Notes: generated by a model from the letters alone, not told the origin. DNA of 64,000 nt from Oscillospiraceae bacterium (GCA_017506735.1 JAFVMW010000073.1:20030-84029); one strand, 5' to 3'. Counted from the first letter of the stretch, positions 49,523 to 58,174 are shown. Program-made: numbers and translations.

Positions 49523-51331
49523 ATGACCGAACTTTCCAAGATTCGAAATTTCTCCATCATTGCCCACATTGACCATGGCAAATCCACTCTGGCAGACCGT
49601 CTGCTGGAGGAGTGCAACGCCATTTCCCACCGGGAGATGGAAAACCAGATCCTGGACTCCATGGATCTGGAGCGTGAGCGCGGCATCACCATCAAGGCCA
49701 CCGCCGCCACCCTGGAATACACCGCCGACGACGGCGATACCTATGCCCTGAACCTGATCGACACCCCCGGCCACGTGGACTTTAACTACGAGGTTTCCCG
49801 TTCCCTGGCCGCCTGCGAGGGCGCAGTGCTGGTGGTGGATGCCTCCCAGGGCGTGGAGGCCCAGACCCTGGCGAACACCTACCTTGCCATCGACGCAGGA
49901 CTGGAGGTTCTGCCCGTCATCAACAAAATCGACCTGCCCTCTGCCCGGCCTGCCGAGGTTAAGGCGGAGGTGGAGGACATCATCGGCATCCCTGCCGAGG
50001 ATTCCCCGGAGATTTCTGCCAAGAACGGCATCAACATCCACTCCGTGCTGGAAATGATCGTCCGGGATGTGCCTGCTCCCTCCGGCGACCGGGAGGCTCC
50101 CCTGCAGGCTCTGATTTTTGACAGCCAGTATGACTCCTACCGGGGCGTCATCGTGTACACCCGGATCAAGCAGGGTACTGTCAAGCCCGGCATGGACATT
50201 CAGATGATGGCCACCGGCGCAAAGTACAAGGTCGTCGAGGTCGGCACCATGAGTCCCAAGGGTCTGATTCCCCGGGAGGCCCTGGGTGCCGGTGAGGTGG
50301 GCTACATCACCGCCTCCATCAAGACCGTGGCTGACACCCAGGTGGGCGACACCATCACCACCGTGGAAAATCCCTGTGCCGAGCCTCTGCCCGGCTACCG
50401 TCCTGTCCAGCCCATGGTGTTCTCCGGCGTTTACCCTGCCGACGGCGCCAAGTACCAGGATATGCGTGACGCGCTGGAAAAGCTGAAGCTGAACGACGCT
50501 TCCTTCGTTTACGAGCCGGAAAGCTCCATCGCTCTGGGCTTCGGCTTCCGCTGCGGCTTCCTGGGACTGCTGCACATGGAGATCATCCAGGAGCGTCTGG
50601 AACGGGAATACAATCTGGATCTGATCACCACCGCCCCCAACGTCGTCTACCGGATCACCAAGACCGACGGCACCGTGCTGATGGTGGACAATCCCCTGGA
50701 TTACCCTGATCCCATGGAGATTTCCCGGGCAGAGGAGCCTTATGTGAAGATCAGCCTGATCGCGCCCCAGGAATATGTGGGCAGCATGATGGATCTGGCA
50801 ACCAGCCGCCGTGGCGATTTCAAGGACATGGTCTATCTGGACGCCAACCGTGTGGAGCTGCATTATGAGATGCCTCTGAACGAGATCATTTATGACTTCT
50901 TTGACGCTCTGAAGTCCCGAACCCGCGGCTACGGCAGCCTGGACTATGAGCTGATCGGCTACCGGGACAGCAAGCTGGTCAAGCTGGACATCCTGCTCAA
51001 CGGCGACATTGTGGACGCCCTGAGCTTCATCCTCTTCGCCGACAACGCCTATCCCCGGGCCAGAAAGATCTGCGAAAAGCTGAAGGAGAACATCCCCAGA
51101 GCCCAGTTCGAGATTCCCGTCCAGGCAGCCATCGGCGGCAAGATCATCGCCCGGGAAACCATCAAGGCCGTGCGCAAGGATGTGCTGGCCAAGTGCTACG
51201 GCGGCGACATCACCCGAAAGAAGAAGCTGCTGGAAAAGCAGAAGGAAGGCAAGAAGCGGATGCGCACCTTCGGCACCGTGTCCGTCCCCAGTGAAGCATT
51301 TATGGCCGTCCTCAAGCTGGACGAGGACTAA
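49523..51331 (+). CDS. lepA: Elongation factor 4 (LepA)
   Basis: LepA is a ribosomal GTPase implicated in back-translocation and small-subunit biogenesis. The 602 residues are the usual length. G motifs: [16 protein letters not shown] (G1), RERGITIKA (G2), [12 protein letters not shown] (G3) and NKIDLPSA (G4). The LepA-specific C-terminal domain is present ([20 protein letters not shown], then [20 protein letters not shown]). AAGAGGTGC precedes the ATG. In many bacteria lepA precedes hemW, as it does here. Confidence 0.97.
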   Translation: MTELSKIRNFSIIAHIDHGKSTLADRLLEECNAISHREMENQILDSMDLERERGITIKATAATLEYTADDGDTYALNLIDTPGHVDFNYEVSRSLAACEGAVLVVDASQGVEAQTLANTYLAIDAGLEVLPVINKIDLPSARPAEVKAEVEDIIGIPAEDSPEISAKNGINIHSVLEMIVRDVPAPSGDREAPLQALIFDSQYDSYRGVIVYTRIKQGTVKPGMDIQMMATGAKYKVVEVGTMSPKGLIPREALGAGEVGYITASIKTVADTQVGDTITTVENPCAEPLPGYRPVQPMVFSGVYPADGAKYQDMRDALEKLKLNDASFVYEPESSIALGFGFRCGFLGLLHMEIIQERLEREYNLDLITTAPNVVYRITKTDGTVLMVDNPLDYPDPMEISRAEEPYVKISLIAPQEYVGSMMDLATSRRGDFKDMVYLDANRVELHYEMPLNEIIYDFFDALKSRTRGYGSLDYELIGYRDSKLVKLDILLNGDIVDALSFILFADNAYPRARKICEKLKENIPRAQFEIPVQAAIGGKIIARETIKAVRKDVLAKCYGGDITRKKKLLEKQKEGKKRMRTFGTVSVPSEAFMAVLKLDED

Positions 51332-51402
51332 CCGGGCAGGGCCCGGAGCCAATTCGTGCGCAGGTACGTTCAATATCGTTATGCGAGTTGAAACCGCTCG
51401 AC
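51332..51402. repeat. Family B repeat, copy 8
   Basis: It opens with the CCGGGCAGGGCCCGG palindrome directly after lepA, then CAATTCGTGCGCAGGTACG and TTATGCGAGTTGAAACCGCT. It may double as the lepA transcript's 3' hairpin. Confidence 0.65.
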
Positions 51403-51420
51403 ACCTTCATATTTCAAATC

Positions 51421-51504
51421 GTAGGGGCTGGCGTCCCCGACAGCCCGCGCCGCGCAAGCGGCAAACAAGTTTGCCGACGGGTCGTCGAGGACGCCGACCC
51501 CTAC
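51421..51504. repeat. Family A repeat, medium class (84 bp)
   Basis: GTAGGGGCTGGCG to GACGCCGACCCCTAC, with an inner GGCAAACAAGTTTGCC hairpin replacing the usual GGCAATC arm. This compensating change keeps the stem paired. It ends 16 bases before hemW. Confidence 0.83.
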
Positions 51505-51520
51505 ATTCAGGAGAATCATC

Positions 51521-52723
51521 ATGGCACTCATAACTACAAAAAAAGACAAACACCCTCTGGGTATTTATGTTCACATTCCCTTCTGCCGGAGCCGGTGCCA
51601 GTACTGCGACTTCTACTCCACCACCTGCAAGGAGGACAAGCTCATTGACGGCTACATGAAGGCCGTATGCAGCCACATCGAGGAGACCGGCCCTCTGGCT
51701 CCCAACCACATTGTGGACACCATTTATTTCGGCGGCGGCACCCCCAGCTTCTTCGGGGCGGAAGGTCTGGCCACCATCCTCACCGCCATCCGGCGAAATT
51801 TCGATGTGGCCGGCGACGCGGAGATCACCTTTGAGGCAAATCCCGACTCCGTCAGCGACAATCTGCTCCGGCGGCTCCGGGCCGAGGGCTTCAACCGGGT
51901 ATCCCTGGGCATTCAGAGCGATGACGACGTCATTCTGGAGCAGCTGGGCCGTCCCCATGACTACGCCCAGGCCGTCACCGCCTTCCAGCGGATTCGCAAG
52001 GCAGGCTTTGATAACGTGTCCGTGGATCTGATGTTCGGCCTGCCGAACCAGACCATGAACACCTGGATGCAGACCCTGGAGAACGTGCTGACCCTGAAGC
52101 CCGACCACATCAGCTGCTATATGCTCCGGCTGGAGGAGGGCACGCCCATGTACGACATCCGGAATTTCCTCCGGATTCCCGACGACGATATGCAGGCGGA
52201 TATGTATCTGCAAACCGTGGAGGTGCTGAAGAAATACGGCTTCCGCCAGTATGAAATCTCCAATTTCGCCAGGAAGAGCAAGCTGTCAAAGCACAACATG
52301 AAATACTGGACCGGCGGCGAGTGGATCGGCTTTGGCCCCAGCGCCAGCTCGGATTTCGCCGGAAAGCGGTATGTCTGCGTGCCGGATCTGAAAAAGTACG
52401 TCACCGCCATCCGGAACAAGGGCCAGGTAATCTCTGATATCAGCGAGCTGCCCATCCGGGAACGGGCCGGGGATTATCTGATGCTCCGGCTGCGGACCAC
52501 CACCGGCATCGCCCGGGAGGAGTACGAACGGCAGTACCTGCTGCCCTTCGATCCCCTGGAGGAGGTGCTGCGGCGCTACCAGGAAACGGGCCATGTCCGG
52601 TTCACCAATGAGCGCTGGCGGCTGACCCCCGAGGGCTTCCTGATTTCGTCGGCCATCATCTCGGATCTGCTGCTGGAGCAGGACAAGTCCGAGCCTCTGG
52701 CAAAGCGGAGATTTTCTCATTGA
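51521..52723 (+). CDS. hemW: Radical SAM heme chaperone HemW
   Basis: HemW-type proteins bind heme and SAM; they were long misnamed oxygen-independent coproporphyrinogen III oxidase. The 400-residue protein has the radical-SAM cluster motif YVHIPFCRSRCQYCDFYST (Cys-x3-Cys-x2-Cys), the GGGTPS SAM segment (IYFGGGTPSFF) and an extra C-terminal HemN-like domain (YWTGGEWIGFGPSASS). The short N terminus without HemN's extra residues supports HemW. AGGAG lies 10 bases before the ATG. It follows lepA, a common arrangement. Confidence 0.9.
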   Translation: MALITTKKDKHPLGIYVHIPFCRSRCQYCDFYSTTCKEDKLIDGYMKAVCSHIEETGPLAPNHIVDTIYFGGGTPSFFGAEGLATILTAIRRNFDVAGDAEITFEANPDSVSDNLLRRLRAEGFNRVSLGIQSDDDVILEQLGRPHDYAQAVTAFQRIRKAGFDNVSVDLMFGLPNQTMNTWMQTLENVLTLKPDHISCYMLRLEEGTPMYDIRNFLRIPDDDMQADMYLQTVEVLKKYGFRQYEISNFARKSKLSKHNMKYWTGGEWIGFGPSASSDFAGKRYVCVPDLKKYVTAIRNKGQVISDISELPIRERAGDYLMLRLRTTTGIAREEYERQYLLPFDPLEEVLRRYQETGHVRFTNERWRLTPEGFLISSAIISDLLLEQDKSEPLAKRRFSH

Positions 52724-52733
52724 TATGCCGTTG

Positions 52734-52757
52734 AGGGGACGCAGACGCGTCCCCTTT
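52734..52757 (+). terminator. Terminator after hemW
   Basis: AGGGGACGC pairs with GCGTCCCCT, followed by TTCTGT. The U-tract is short. Confidence 0.7.
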
Positions 52758-52779
52758 CTGTATCAAAATCATCCTTTTT

Positions 52780-52867
52780 GTAGGGGTCGGCGTCCTCGAC
52801 GACCCGTTTCCGCATAAGCGGCAATCCAGCGATTGCCGAACGGGACGTCCGGGAGGCCGTCCCCTAC
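52780..52867. repeat. Family A repeat, medium class (88 bp)
   Basis: GTAGGGGTCGGCG to GGCCGTCCCCTAC, with CGGCAATCCAGCGATTGCCG as the inner hairpin. It lies between two terminators of convergent genes. Confidence 0.86.
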
Positions 52868-52878
52868 AGTACCAAAAT

Positions 52879-52904
52879 GGGGGACGCGCGTTTGCGCGTC
52901 CCCC
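52879..52904 (-). terminator. Terminator downstream of flotillin gene
   Basis: GGGGGACGCGC pairs with GCGCGTCCCCC. It lies 14 bases past the flotillin stop on the minus strand, although a T-run is poor. Confidence 0.65.
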
Positions 52905-52917
52905 TTGCTTTATGCGG

Positions 52918-54360
52918 TTATACCTCGGTATTCTCCCGGATTTCCTCCAGGTTGGCGGCCATTTTGCCGCCCAGGGCGCCCAGCAGCAGGCTCTTGATGT
53001 CGATGCCCATGCCGGCGGAGATGCCCTCGGTGATCTGGGTGGTGGAGTTGACGATGTCGCCCACTAATTTTGCGGAGTTGCCCTCGCCGTACATGGTGAT
53101 CTTGTCCACCTTGGACAGGGGTTCTGCCACATTCTTAGCGATCTCGGGCAGGGCGGCCATGATCATCTCGACGACGGCGGCTTCGCCGTACTTCTTCATG
53201 GCTTCTGCCTTCTTGTCAATACCTTCGGCCTCTGCCAGGGCCTTGGCACGGATGGCCTCTGCTTCGGCGCGGCCCACGGCGGCGATACCTTCGGCCTCCT
53301 GCTCCCGGGCGAAGCGCTGGGCTTCGGCGATGCGCATCTGGGCGGCGGCTTCCTGCTCCTGCTCGAAGCGCTTGGCTTCCGCGTCCTTCTGACGCTTGAA
53401 CAGGATGGCCTGGGCTTCCTGCTCCTGGCGGTAGCGTTCGGCGTCTGCCTTGGCACGGATTTCCGCGTCCAGAGTCTGCTTCTTGACCTCGACCTCACGG
53501 GCCTTCAGCTCAGCTTCCCGTTCGGCCTTGGCGATGTTGGCGTTGGCAGAGGTGACCTCGATGGTCTTTCTCTGCTCCTGCTGCTGGATGGAGTAGGCGG
53601 CGTCGGCCTCTGCCTGCTTGATATCACTCATCTGCTTCAGCTCTGCCTGACGGATGGCCAGAGCGTTCTGCTTTTCGGCAATCTCCATCTGGGACTGAAC
53701 CTTGGCGTCGTTGGCTTCCTTGGCGGCCTGGGCCTGGGAGATGGCGATGTCACGGTCTGCCTGGGCCTTTGCGATGGCCGCGCCCTTCTTGATCTTACTG
53801 ATGTTGTCGATACCCAGATCCTCAATGACGGAGTTCTGGTCGGCGAAGGACTGGACGTTGAAGGAGATCATCTCCAGGCCCATCTTCTCCAGGTCGGGGA
53901 TGGCGTTTTCCTGGACACGCTCGGAGAAGGCCTTCCGGTCTGTGACCATTTCCTCCAGACGCATCTGGCCCACGATCTCACGCATATTGCCCTCCAGGGT
54001 ATCTTGGACTCGGGAGATGATCTTTGCTTCGTTCTCGTTCAGGAAGAACTTGGAGGCCAGGATCATCATTTCGTCGCTCTGACCGATGCGGATCTTGACG
54101 GTGGCATCCACCTTGATGTTGATGTACTCTGCGTTGGGGACGAAGTCCGCGGTTTTGACATCCACGGAGAACATTTTCAAGGAGAGCTTATCCAGCCGCT
54201 CCAGGAAGGGAATCCGGAAGCCGGCCTTGCCGATGAGAATCCGGGGCTTGCGGTAGCCGGAGATGATGAATGCGGTGTCCGGGGGTGCCTTGACGTAGCT
54301 GGCTACCATCAGCGCGATGACAGCAACAAGAACGACGGCTGCAACAATAATCCATTCCAT
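52918..54360 (-). CDS. Flotillin-like SPFH membrane scaffold protein
   Basis: Flotillins assemble into membrane microdomains. The 480-residue protein begins with a hydrophobic segment (IIVAAVVLVAVIALMVASYV), followed by an SPFH/PHB domain (about 30-210, YRKPRILIGKAGFRIPFLER) and a long coiled coil rich in Ala, Glu and Lys/Arg (about 210-400), then the flotillin C-terminal region (MKKYGEAAVVEMIMAALPEI, GGKMAANLEEIRENTEV). Domain order and length match FloT/YuaG. It lies at the end of a gene group that also has HflK, HflC and small membrane proteins. Confidence 0.92.
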   Translation of the reverse strand: MEWIIVAAVVLVAVIALMVASYVKAPPDTAFIISGYRKPRILIGKAGFRIPFLERLDKLSLKMFSVDVKTADFVPNAEYINIKVDATVKIRIGQSDEMMILASKFFLNENEAKIISRVQDTLEGNMREIVGQMRLEEMVTDRKAFSERVQENAIPDLEKMGLEMISFNVQSFADQNSVIEDLGIDNISKIKKGAAIAKAQADRDIAISQAQAAKEANDAKVQSQMEIAEKQNALAIRQAELKQMSDIKQAEADAAYSIQQQEQRKTIEVTSANANIAKAEREAELKAREVEVKKQTLDAEIRAKADAERYRQEQEAQAILFKRQKDAEAKRFEQEQEAAAQMRIAEAQRFAREQEAEGIAAVGRAEAEAIRAKALAEAEGIDKKAEAMKKYGEAAVVEMIMAALPEIAKNVAEPLSKVDKITMYGEGNSAKLVGDIVNSTTQITEGISAGMGIDIKSLLLGALGGKMAANLEEIRENTEV

Positions 54361-54435
54361 AATTTTACCTCCATTTTTGTTTTTATCTTTTTTCTCTTGT
54401 ATGGGTCGTCGGGGAGGCCGTCCCCGACAGGATGT

Positions 54436-54909
54436 TTATTCAATGACTACCACCATACCGGTGGCGCTGTTATAGCCTACAGTGACGGTTTTGTCCAGAT
54501 ATGTCTCCAGCTTGGGTTCATCAATGCCCCAGGGCCAGAAAATCGGGTTGGTATCCGCCGCCAGGGTTCCCAGCTCCGGATGGTCGATGATCACGGTGAA
54601 GCTAAGCCCCTTTTGGTGCCATTTCCTCTGGTGGGGTGCTGCCAGCCTGGCCCGGGTGAAGAAATACTCCTCCGGTTCCCGGTACAGTGTCTGAATTTTC
54701 CACCACCAGAATCCGATGCAGGGCAGGATGATCAGGGCCATGGCTGCAAAGTAGATCTGTGTGGTCAAAGGATCGTAGTCCCGGTAGGTGACAATTCCAT
54801 AGATCCCACCCAGTCCTGCGGCAATGACAAGCGCGAGGATCATCTTCCGGTAAACCCTTCTGTCCAGGGAGTTTTTGATCATCCGAAGGGCTTCCTCTTT
54901 GCTGTACAT
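54436..54909 (-). CDS. Two-TM membrane protein, paralog 1
   Basis: I do not recognise a named family. The 157-residue protein has two hydrophobic segments (about 21-40 and 51-68, MILALVIAAGLGGIYGIV and YFAAMALIILPCIGFWWW). A predicted beta-rich C-terminal domain ends TVTVGYNSATGMVVVIE. It shares layout and motifs (MIKNSLDRRVYRKM, LYREPEEY, TVTV-YN-TxxVVVIE) with the next gene, so the two arose by duplication. Position between flotillin and LURP-one genes suggests a role at the membrane. AGGAGGACGG stands close before the ATG. Confidence 0.75.
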   Translation of the reverse strand: MYSKEEALRMIKNSLDRRVYRKMILALVIAAGLGGIYGIVTYRDYDPLTTQIYFAAMALIILPCIGFWWWKIQTLYREPEEYFFTRARLAAPHQRKWHQKGLSFTVIIDHPELGTLAADTNPIFWPWGIDEPKLETYLDKTVTVGYNSATGMVVVIE

Positions 54910-54930
54910 GGGCCGTCCTCCTCTCTTCCT

Positions 54931-55389
54931 TTATTCAATGACCACTACCACATCGGTGTACCGGTTATAGGCCACGGTGACGGTGCGGTTTTCGTAGTCG
55001 GCAAGCAGGGGCTGGGCGAAGCCCCGGCGGTGGAAGATCCGGTTTGTCCGGGCGGTGACCGGGCCCATCCAGGGGTCCTCCAGGTATACCGGCAGGCTCA
55101 CGCCGGATTTGCTGTACCACTGTCCGGAGGTTCCCAGAGTGGCTTTGACGATGATGTAGCCCTCCGGCTGCCGGTAGAGCCGGGCCAGCCGCAGTCCCCA
55201 GCTGAGTACAAACACCGCAATCACCGGAGCCAGAATCAGCAGCATCCGTGCTGAAACCTCCGAATACCGGAATTGGCAGTAGGCCAGGCTCACAGGCACA
55301 GCGATCACCACGCCCCAGAGGGAGCGCAGATATACCTTCCGGTCCAGGGAACGGCGGAGCATGCTTTTGATCTCGTCTGTATCGTGCAT
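54931..55389 (-). CDS. Two-TM membrane protein, paralog 2
   Basis: The 152-residue protein is the duplicate of the preceding entry: MLRRSLDRKVYLRSLWG, two membrane segments (about 25-40 and 48-67), LYRQPEGYIIVKATL and TVTVAYNRYTDVVVVIE at the end. The best-conserved part is the last 17 residues, pointing to a common binding or assembly function there. It sits 21 bases upstream of its paralog and 12 bases downstream of the LURP-one gene, so all three are probably cotranscribed. Confidence 0.75.
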   Translation of the reverse strand: MHDTDEIKSMLRRSLDRKVYLRSLWGVVIAVPVSLAYCQFRYSEVSARMLLILAPVIAVFVLSWGLRLARLYRQPEGYIIVKATLGTSGQWYSKSGVSLPVYLEDPWMGPVTARTNRIFHRRGFAQPLLADYENRTVTVAYNRYTDVVVVIE

Positions 55390-55401
55390 ATCGAGCCTCC
55401 G

Positions 55402-55878
55402 TCAGTTGTTGCTCTGCTGCTCTGCCACACAGTCGATGGTCAGCACCACCGCCAGAGCCATGATCTCATCGCCGGGGTCGGCAATGTTCAGCTCATAGCA
55501 GTCGCCCCAGGTCATCCATTCCTTTTCGATGGACACGATGGGCCGTCCGTTTTTGGTGATCCGGTATTCATGCTCCCAGAAGGAGCCTTCCACCTGCCAG
55601 TTCAGACCGTCGATGGTGTACCGGGGCCGGAAGAAGGAGAACTCCTTCCGCACCCGGGCGATCTCCCGTCCGTCGGTGAATACGGCGTATTCAGGCAGCC
55701 AGGTGAACAGCTCCTGCTTGATAAAGGCCACCTCACGCTCGTAAGCGTCATACACATGGAGCTTTTTACCCCAGGTGAATACCTCTCCCTCCACGAAGTA
55801 CCGGGGTTCCCCGGAGGCGGACAGAACCGTGAACTTGTCGCCCCAGGTAAAGACCTTTTCTTTGATGTAAAGTTTCAT
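55402..55878 (-). CDS. LURP-one-related (DUF567/YxjI) protein
   Basis: The 158-residue protein fits the LURP-one/Tubby-C-like fold: short beta-strand repeats with YIKEKVFTWGDKFTVLSASG, RYFVEGEVFTWGKKLHVYDA, EVAFIKQELFTWLPEYAVF and ITKNGRPIVSIEKEWMTWGD. The recurring F-T-W motif is clear. Bacterial members such as YxjI have no proven function; some Tubby-like proteins bind membrane phosphoinositides or act as scramblases. No signal peptide. Membrane neighbours make a lipid-linked role reasonable but unproven. Confidence 0.85.
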   Translation of the reverse strand: MKLYIKEKVFTWGDKFTVLSASGEPRYFVEGEVFTWGKKLHVYDAYEREVAFIKQELFTWLPEYAVFTDGREIARVRKEFSFFRPRYTIDGLNWQVEGSFWEHEYRITKNGRPIVSIEKEWMTWGDCYELNIADPGDEIMALAVVLTIDCVAEQQSNN

Positions 55879-55904
55879 GTTGTTCCTCTTTTCTGTGTTT
55901 CCAG

Positions 55905-56031
55905 GGCTCCCCTTTGAGGGGAGCTGGCGCCGTCAGGCGACTGAGGGGTGAGATGCTGCAACCAGCACCATCTGTAATCGATTGCTTTCACCCCTCCGCC
56001 CCTTCGGGGCACCTCCCCTCAAAGGGGAGGC
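55905..56031. repeat. Family C repeat, copy 2
   Basis: It begins GGCTCCCCTTTGAGGGGAGC and ends CACCTCCCCTCAAAGGGGAG, inverted with respect to each other, with inner arms CTGAGGGGTGAGA and CTTTCACCCCTCCG and a CCCCTTCGGGGC hairpin. It directly follows the hflC stop (minus) and may stop its transcript. Confidence 0.8.
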
Positions 56032-56035
56032 ATTT

Positions 56036-56911
56036 TTAGCCACCCGTCAGAATCTGGGCCAGGGCGGAATCTGCATCCAGGATGATGGTCTTTTCGCCGC
56101 CGGTGAGGGACTGCTGCAGGGCATCCAGGGCAATGGTGAACTCGTAGAAGTCCTTCTTGTCCTCGGTGTCGTAGGCCTCGGCCAGCATTCTCATGTACTC
56201 GGCCTCACCCTCGGCCTCCAGCTTGGCGGCCTCTGCCTGGGCGTTGGAGATGATGATGTTCACCTGCTTATCCACATCGTTACGGATGATGGAGGCATCA
56301 TAGTTGCCGTCGGCGGTGTACTTCTCAGCCATCTGATTCCGCTCGGAGATCATACGGTTGTACACGGCGTTCAGGTTGCTGTCGGGCAGGTCGAAGCGCT
56401 TGATCTTCACGTCCTCCACGGTGATGCCGTAGGTCTGGGACAGCTCGTTGACGGAATCGGCGATGCCCTCATAGATGGCGTTCCGCTCGGCGCCGTCCTC
56501 CATGTTGATGATGTCTGCCTGGGCCAGGGTGCCCATGACGGTTTTCAGCTCGTTGTAGGTGATGGCATCCAGACGCTGCTCTGCCTTCTCCACGGTGGTC
56601 AGGGTCTGGTAGAACTTCAGAGGATCGTGGATGCGCCACAGCACGTAGCAGTCCACGGTCATGTTCTGTTTGTCGGAGGTCAGAACCTCGCTGGGGGGAA
56701 TGTCATAGAACTGGGTGGCCTTGGAGAACACCTTCACGCTGTCCAGGAAGGGCACCTTGAAGTGCAGGCCGGCTTCCGCGGTAGTCTCAATGATCTTGGA
56801 GAAACGAACCACGCAGGCGTATTCGTTCTCAGCCACGGTGTACAGACCGCCGTTGGCGATCAGCACGCCGATGACCAGCAGCGCAGCCAGGAATACGGTA
56901 AATTTCTTCAT
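56036..56911 (-). CDS. hflC: SPFH protein HflC
   Basis: HflC forms with HflK a membrane cage that can enclose and control the FtsH protease. The 291 residues begin with a membrane anchor (VFLAALLVIGVLIANGGLYTVA), followed by the SPFH domain (ENEYACVVRFSKIIETTAEAG, LHFKVPFLDSVKVFSK) and a coiled coil (SERNQMAEKYTADGNYDASI, AEAAKLEAEGEAEYMRMLAE). Typical HflC length. It is one base after hflK. No ftsH gene is in the window. Confidence 0.93.
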   Translation of the reverse strand: MKKFTVFLAALLVIGVLIANGGLYTVAENEYACVVRFSKIIETTAEAGLHFKVPFLDSVKVFSKATQFYDIPPSEVLTSDKQNMTVDCYVLWRIHDPLKFYQTLTTVEKAEQRLDAITYNELKTVMGTLAQADIINMEDGAERNAIYEGIADSVNELSQTYGITVEDVKIKRFDLPDSNLNAVYNRMISERNQMAEKYTADGNYDASIIRNDVDKQVNIIISNAQAEAAKLEAEGEAEYMRMLAEAYDTEDKKDFYEFTIALDALQQSLTGGEKTIILDADSALAQILTGG

Positions 56912-56912
56912 A

Positions 56913-57938
56913 TCAGTTACCTCCGTTTTCGGCGAAGCTGGACAGGGGGAGCATCATCTCCACATTGCCCTCGCCGGTGGTATCGATGTATACGGTGATG
57001 CCGGGCAGGATGTCCTGAATGGCCTCGTAGTACATACGGGTCCGGGTGATCTCCGGATTCAGGGCGTACTCGGCGTACATGGCGTTGAACCGGGCCACGG
57101 CCTCCACGGCTTCGTTGATTCGCTTCTGCTTCAGATACTCAGCGTTCTGAATCAGCTTGTCGGCCTGGGCCTGGGCATCGGGGAGCTTGGCGTTCTGGTA
57201 GGCCTTGGCATCGTTGACCACGGTTTCGGCCTGCTGCTTGGCGGTTTCCACAGCCTTGAAGGCTTCGATGACCGCCTGGGTGGGAGGCTCGGAGTCCTGG
57301 ATCTTCACATCCACCAGGGTCAGGCCGATTTCATATTCCTCCAGGATATTGGTCACCAGATCCTTCACCTGCATCTGGATGTTTTCCTTGCCGTCAGTGA
57401 GGACGGAGTCCACGGTGGAGGAGCCCACCACATTGCGGACCTGGCTCTGGATCAGATTCCGGAGGATTTCCTCGGGGTTATTGGAGGAATAGAGGTAAGC
57501 CACGGGGTCGGAAATCTTGTATTCCACGAAGAAATCCACGTTGACGATGTTGTAATCGCCGGTGATCATGGTGCTTTCCTCTTCCAGAGTGTCGTAATTG
57601 CCGTTGTAGCTGGAGCGGTAGCCCAGCTCGATCTGCTGGTACACGTTCACATCCACCTTCTGCACCTGCTGGATGCCGAAGGGGAGCTTGAAGTGAACAC
57701 CGGCATCGGTGATGTCAGTGACCTTGCCGAAGGTGGTAACTACGGCCTGCTGCTTGTCGTCCACGGTGTAGAAGCAGGTCAGACCGCCCAGCACAATCAG
57801 CACAGCCAGGAAGCCCACGATAAAGCCAGCGCCGAATTTCTTCGGGTCGAAGTTACGTTTCACGTGAAACTTCTCTTTTTTGTTCTTCAGAGGATTCTTA
57901 TCCTCCGGGGGCCAGCGATAGGTTCCATTTTCTTCCAT
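56913..57938 (-). CDS. hflK: SPFH protein HflK
   Basis: HflK is the partner of HflC. The 341-residue protein has an N-terminal cytosolic stretch (KNPLKNKKEKFHVKRNFDPK), a membrane segment (FGAGFIVGFLAVLIVLGGLT) and an SPFH domain (DDKQQAVVTTFGKVTDITDAG). A helical C-terminal region follows with ALNPEITRTRMYYEAIQDIL near the end, typical for HflK. The codons for FHVKR contain a perfect parS core. AAAGGAGAATG lies ahead of the ATG. Confidence 0.93.
   Translation of the reverse strand: MEENGTYRWPPEDKNPLKNKKEKFHVKRNFDPKKFGAGFIVGFLAVLIVLGGLTCFYTVDDKQQAVVTTFGKVTDITDAGVHFKLPFGIQQVQKVDVNVYQQIELGYRSSYNGNYDTLEEESTMITGDYNIVNVDFFVEYKISDPVAYLYSSNNPEEILRNLIQSQVRNVVGSSTVDSVLTDGKENIQMQVKDLVTNILEEYEIGLTLVDVKIQDSEPPTQAVIEAFKAVETAKQQAETVVNDAKAYQNAKLPDAQAQADKLIQNAEYLKQKRINEAVEAVARFNAMYAEYALNPEITRTRMYYEAIQDILPGITVYIDTTGEGNVEMMLPLSSFAENGGN
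57857..57870. other. parS site inside hflK
   Basis: GTTTCACGTGAAAC is the 14-bp invariant core of the Firmicutes parS site bound by ParB/Spo0J; only the outermost T and A differ (C and T here). It lies 1.6 kb from the parS upstream of parA. Confidence 0.82.
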
Positions 57939-57993
57939 TTTGAATCATTCTCCTTTATTATAATATAGTATGCTGTTTGCAGGATTACGGGAA

Positions 57994-58143
57994 TCAGTCC
58001 CCCTTGCCCTTCCATCTGGAGCCCAGAATGCTGATCAGAACCAACACCAGATCATCCACCGGGCCGGGAAACAGGTCGAAGGGAAATGCCACATAGGCCA
58101 GCACCAGCAAACCAAGCACCGCGCCCTTCCAGAAATCTGTCAT
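57994..58143 (-). CDS. Small membrane protein, 49 aa (DUF1232-like)
   Basis: This short gene encodes MTDFWKGAVLGLLVLAYVAF, then PFDLFPGPVDDLVLVLISIL and a basic GSRWKGKGD tail. GGAAGGAG stands eight bases before the ATG. The P-F-D-L-x-P-G-P-V-D-D-L motif between two hydrophobic helices is the core of DUF1232/YkvA-type membrane proteins, where it usually reads PIDLIPD. The gene sits between DUF1836 (31 bases) and hflK (55 bases) on the same strand, so it likely belongs to the SPFH operon. Confidence 0.72.
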   Translation of the reverse strand: MTDFWKGAVLGLLVLAYVAFPFDLFPGPVDDLVLVLISILGSRWKGKGD

Positions 58144-58174
58144 GTCAATTTCTCCTTCCTTTCGCGTTCCGGTT

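Noticed and set aside
1598-52867. CRISPR array
   Set aside because: Repeats are dispersed, palindromic and not separated by regular spacers; no cas genes are present.
54403-54430. Another family A copy before the flotillin gene
   Set aside because: GTCGGGGAGGCCGTCCCCGAC is a similar short hairpin but lacks the GTAGGG/CCCTAC ends; too short to assign.
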